Below, piece by piece: positions 62,717 to 64,000 of a DNA stretch of 64,000 bases; position 1 is the first letter of the stretch; every line of letters starts with the position of its first letter. The notes beneath the pieces are model-generated. The model did no database searches. It saw only the letters and a list, made by a program, of their open reading frames with translations, and was not told where the DNA came from. The position numbers and the translations under genes were made by a program. This DNA is from OFTM10 sp964196195. GTDB taxonomy: Bacteria > Actinomycetota > Acidimicrobiia > Acidimicrobiales > Aldehydirespiratoraceae. The stretch is taken from NCBI GenBank assembly GCA_964196195.1, contig CAXMSE010000087.1, positions 8,954 through 72,953 on the forward strand. Reading direction: 5' to 3'.

Positions 62717-63364
62717 CGTTCCTCCGGTCACTTGTGAACTGCGGACGCTATCAGAGCACGCCCAGCGATTGAATCGTAGAGAGGGTCCACAAGTGCCGTC
62801 AACCGCGCAGTCGGCGTCCTGACTGGTCGGGCCACGTCATGAAGCGGGGATGCTAAATTGGCGATCTCATGCGGAACGGGTTGGGATTGATCTGACGACA
62901 GCTGGGCATGCAACTGCCGTGGCTGGCGTCACGCGGCGTCGTTGCGTACGACCCGGTGCCCCGCCTGCGAGGTCGGGCGCGGCCGCTCGATCCGGAGGGT
63001 ATGACTCGGGACCGAGTCGCCGAAGGAGCCAACGTTCGTCCCTCGCCACCCATACTTCGCGACGGTCGAGTCGTTGTTCGAACCCACGTCTGCCCAAGGG
63101 GAAACACACCGAGTTGTTGTAAATCTCACAACAACGATTGGACGCAGAGGGACTCGACCCCTCCGGGTGGGCCGTGTCCCAGACCGCCGTCTACGGGCAC
63201 GCACTTCCAGCGAATCCCGGCACACTTGCTGCTGCTCAGGCCGCTCTGTGGTCACGCTGTTCGACGACTCGTGGGACGGTCCGGGATCGGCACCTAGGAT
63301 CGGGCAGGGCGGTGGCGCCGTGGAGACCGGGGCTCAGTGCTAGCTGCTAGCCCAGGGCTGGAGT
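62717..63364. other. Stretch without a supported gene before R4
   Basis: About 650 bp with only Arg/Ser/Pro-rich open frames that lack ribosome sites. A small hairpin GTTGTTGT-N7-ACAACAAC lies at 63113-63135. Bases about 63219-63364 resemble the region before R3. It may be decayed cassette DNA. Confidence 0.45.
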
Positions 63365-63645
63365 GGGGTTCTAGTTACAACCCACTACCTTCCCGGCGTC
63401 GAAATTCCGAGCGATGAGGAACTCATCGCCATGCTGGAGTAGCGGCAGCTGGTACGTCCCCGCGGGGACGTGAATCTGGGGAGGAGGCGGTTCGGCTGCG
63501 TTGTGGCGATCCGTTCGTCGGCCCGCGTAATGCCTCGCAAACTGGCTCAGGGCTGGCCCACTCGTGCTTGCCGGATCGTCGGCAGGTCCGAGAGCGATCT
63601 GGCGCTGCAAGTATCGGGCACCGCAGTAGGGCCGAAGTGTTTCGC
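63365..63645 (+). repeat. Repeat copy R4: displaced 3' end, palindrome and long flank
   Basis: GGGGTTCTAGTTACAAC leads into 63383-63442 (tail YLPGVEIPSDEELIAMLE, stop TAG). The palindrome CGTCCCCGCGGGGACG is at 63455-63470. The flank combines the R2-type segment (GCGTTGTGGCGATCCG) with the R5-type segment (GCAAACTGGCTCAGG to GGGCACCGCAGTAGGGCC). R4 is thus the longest version of the unit and suggests that R2 and R5 are shortened forms. Confidence 0.85.
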
Positions 63646-63802
63646 GGGTCCGCCCGAAGTCACGGTGATACCGCGCAACGGATGATCGGCCCACGCTTTC
63701 ACCAGACAGTGAAGAGGCGCCGCTCGATATTCACTGTGCTGGGCGCTGGCCGAACCCATGCAGTACGGCACTTCTGAGCGCGGTCCGCGGGGGCTTGGAC
63801 TG

Positions 63803-64000
63803 ACTACCTCCGCGGCGTTGAAAGCCCTAGCGATGAAGAACTCATCGCCATGGTGGAGTAGCCGCAACTGGTACGTCCCCGCGGGGACGCAAACTGGCTC
63901 AGGCCCAGCCCATTCTGTCCCTTGCCGGATCTTCAGCAGGTTCGAGAGCGCGACCTCGTGCTGTAGGTATCGGGCACCGCAGTTGGGCCGTTCTGTTGCG
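63803..64000 (+). repeat. Repeat copy R5: displaced 3' end, palindrome and flank, cut by the window edge
   Basis: Bases 63803-63861 are a more diverged gene end (DYLRGVESPSDEELIAMVE, stop TAG). The palindrome follows at 63874-63889, then GCAAACTGGCTCAGG and TATCGGGCACCGCAGTTGGGCC as in R4. The GGGGTTCTAG block is absent. The DNA between R4 and R5 (about 160 bp beyond the R4 flank) holds no gene. The array may continue beyond the right edge. Confidence 0.8.

Noticed and set aside
63060..63130. A tRNA-like GTTCGAAC stretch near GGGCAGACGTGG
   Set aside because: No seven-base acceptor stem, D-arm or anticodon arm could be fitted on either strand; the T-arm stem also has a mismatch.
56488..63889. 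CRISPR array made of the CGTCCCCGCGGGGACG palindromes
   Set aside because: Only four copies at irregular distances of hundreds to thousands of bases, with genes between them and no cas genes.
56142..64000. Classical integron with attC sites
   Set aside because: The repeats are copies of a protein-gene 3' end and lack the RYYYAAC/GTTRRRY core pairs of attC; no integron integrase is visible. The array is cassette-like but not a standard integron.

Overview
The window is high-GC, densely coding DNA with many GTG/TTG starts, 1-8 bp gene overlaps and Thr-rich tethered surface proteins. With an F420-biosynthesis guanylyltransferase (cofC/fbiD type), actinobacterial-style LeuRS and ECF sigma factors, this suggests an actinobacterium, most likely of the Acidimicrobiia type. 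That placement is inference from gene style; no rRNA or tRNA gene was found.

Layout. 1-7.1 kb: MFS exporter, a small SET-domain protein, an EamA transporter, then a minus-strand threonine-to-glycine pair (tdh-kbl) with an S9 peptidase. 7.2-11.6 kb: three-subunit molybdenum hydroxylase and a Thr-rich anchored protein. 11.9-22.5 kb: a complete nitrate-respiration operon (two NarK transporters, a membrane diheme cytochrome c, narGHJI), preceded by a possible Crp/FNR-type box. 23-30.3 kb: PLP aminotransferase, then IclR regulator, MttB-like methyltransferase, Rieske oxygenase and a dimethylglycine/sarcosine dehydrogenase-like protein. 30.4-33.1 kb: Thr-rich membrane protein and a two-component system. 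33.2-37.9 kb: a glycine-betaine-type ABC transporter whose permease carries an unusual C-terminal membrane extension. 38.1-41.9 kb: a near-consensus promoter, a structured leader with some SAM-riboswitch-like features, a 44-residue small ORF, metY, an alpha/beta hydrolase and an MFS protein. 41.9-48.1 kb: a corrinoid methyltransfer operon. 48.3-56.5 kb: housekeeping genes (leuS, PIG-L deacetylase, cofC, gpsA, rnhB) ending in a small Nfu-N-like gene.

From about 56.4 kb to the right edge the character changes. The last ~60 bp of the Nfu-N-like gene recur four more times (58.9, 62.3, 63.4 and 63.8 kb), usually followed by the same CGTCCCCGCGGGGACG palindrome. The DNA between copies holds accessory genes, including two inverted, paralogous pairs of ECF sigma factor plus membrane-anchored beta-propeller protein, each pair overlapping by exactly 8 bp. 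This looks like an array of modules accreted at the 3' end of one gene and is the best candidate for an undescribed system. No recombinase gene is visible here.

The central metabolic theme is methylated amines: uptake of a betaine-like osmolyte, oxygen-dependent demethylation (Rieske oxygenase plus flavin dehydrogenase) and oxygen-independent demethylation (MttB homologue, corrinoid protein, pterin methyltransferase, reductive activator). Linked genes handle glycine, glyoxylate, threonine and methionine, and nitrate respiration could accept the electrons when oxygen is absent. The substrates are inferred from families, not shown by the sequence.
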